A DNA stretch of 64,000 bases from JBBIQS01 sp037442205. Its GTDB lineage: Bacteria; Myxococcota; Myxococcia; Myxococcales; UBA5297. The notes under the pieces are model-generated. The model did not search any database. It worked only from the letters and a program-made list of their open reading frames with translations, and was not told where the DNA came from. A program made the translations under genes and the position numbers. Positions 63,705-64,000 of this stretch are shown here, piece by piece (position 1 is the first letter of the stretch; every line of letters starts with the position of its first letter). The stretch lies in assembly GCA_037442205.1 (NCBI GenBank), contig JBBIQS010000007.1:61263-125262 (forward strand). The letters run 5' to 3'.

Positions 63705-64000
63705 TTTGGACCCCCAGGAGAGGTGCGATGCTGCCTGGAATCTGTACTGCGGACGCGCGGAGCCCGGCAAGGGAATCGACCGAAGAGCGCTCCGACCTGC
63801 GCGAGGCGACAGGGCCTGCCCCCAGACCTGCAGGTTCGGAAAAGGAAGCATCCCGAGGCCGGAGTGTGTGTGGCCACGCACCGGAAAAGCAGCTGCTCGC
63901 CGGCCTACGGGGTCGGCGATTCGCGTGGCATCATGCGAAACCCGGCCGGTGAAGAGGCTGCAAGAGCGGATCACGAAGACCGAGGACTGCACCGACTGCG
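63705..64000. other. Region upstream of the borosin operon
   Basis: 296 nt to the window edge. Should contain the promoter of the two-gene operon. No clear boxes, no supported gene on either strand. Confidence 0.4.

Noticed and set aside
63705..63992. N-terminal extension of the borosin precursor
   Set aside because: The added residues are low-complexity and unlike any leader; the ATG at 63704 starts the borosin-binding-like domain directly.

Overview
The window is very GC-rich DNA of myxobacterial (Myxococcota) character. The evidence is tripartite MYXO-CTERM-type tails (Cys-Gly-Cys, hydrophobic stretch, Arg cluster), giant secreted Cys-rich and Kelch-repeat proteins, many lipoproteins with a lipobox, roadblock/LC7 proteins next to a ParA-like ATPase, and a receiver protein with a PATAN (DUF4388) domain. 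No rRNA, tRNA, CRISPR array, prophage or insertion sequence was seen. Genus cannot be fixed from the sequence.

Layout. 1-4149 is a plus-strand signalling operon: a 5'-truncated ODP-type di-iron protein, a receiver-PATAN regulator, a ParA-like ATPase, two roadblock proteins and a second ODP paralogue; a small outer-membrane barrel and a DUF1016/YhcG nuclease follow. 6149-15958 (minus) is one 3269-residue lipoprotein with 14 Kelch blades and 18 Cys-rich repeats. 16129-17668 holds PPK2 and YaeQ. 18020-23048 has a secreted tail-fibre-like protein and a Cys-rich lipoprotein. 23167-25339 is a pabA-pabB-pabC operon. 25811-30130 encodes a second Cys-rich giant that shares the unusual C-terminal half of the first. 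30348-41570 mixes a membrane protein, a methyltransferase, an SDR, an alpha/beta hydrolase, an L,D-transpeptidase, an M14-type peptidase and propeller lipoproteins. 41866-44645 is an ECF sigma / anti-sigma / envelope protein operon. 44760-62600 is mostly lipoproteins and secreted proteins, plus an MBL hydrolase, a GMC oxidoreductase, a von Willebrand A protein and a metallophosphoesterase.

The best candidate for a new system is at 62659-63704. It is a two-gene split-borosin operon: an 89-residue precursor whose stop codon overlaps the start of an OphMA/SonM-type peptide-backbone alpha-N-methyltransferase. All four catalytic positions I could align to OphMA are kept. The precursor ends in a Lys/Pro/Thr-rich tail instead of a hydrophobic core.

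The second candidate is the shared architecture of the two giants. In each, a MYXO-CTERM-like tail is internal and is followed at once by a signal-peptide-like segment, an Ala/Pro/Lys linker, a TolB/CsgG-like domain and a predicted barrel. Each gene could therefore give two exported products.

A third theme is decayed partial copies of genes in the intergenic spaces: pieces of pabC, pabA, the anti-sigma gene and a small secreted protein.
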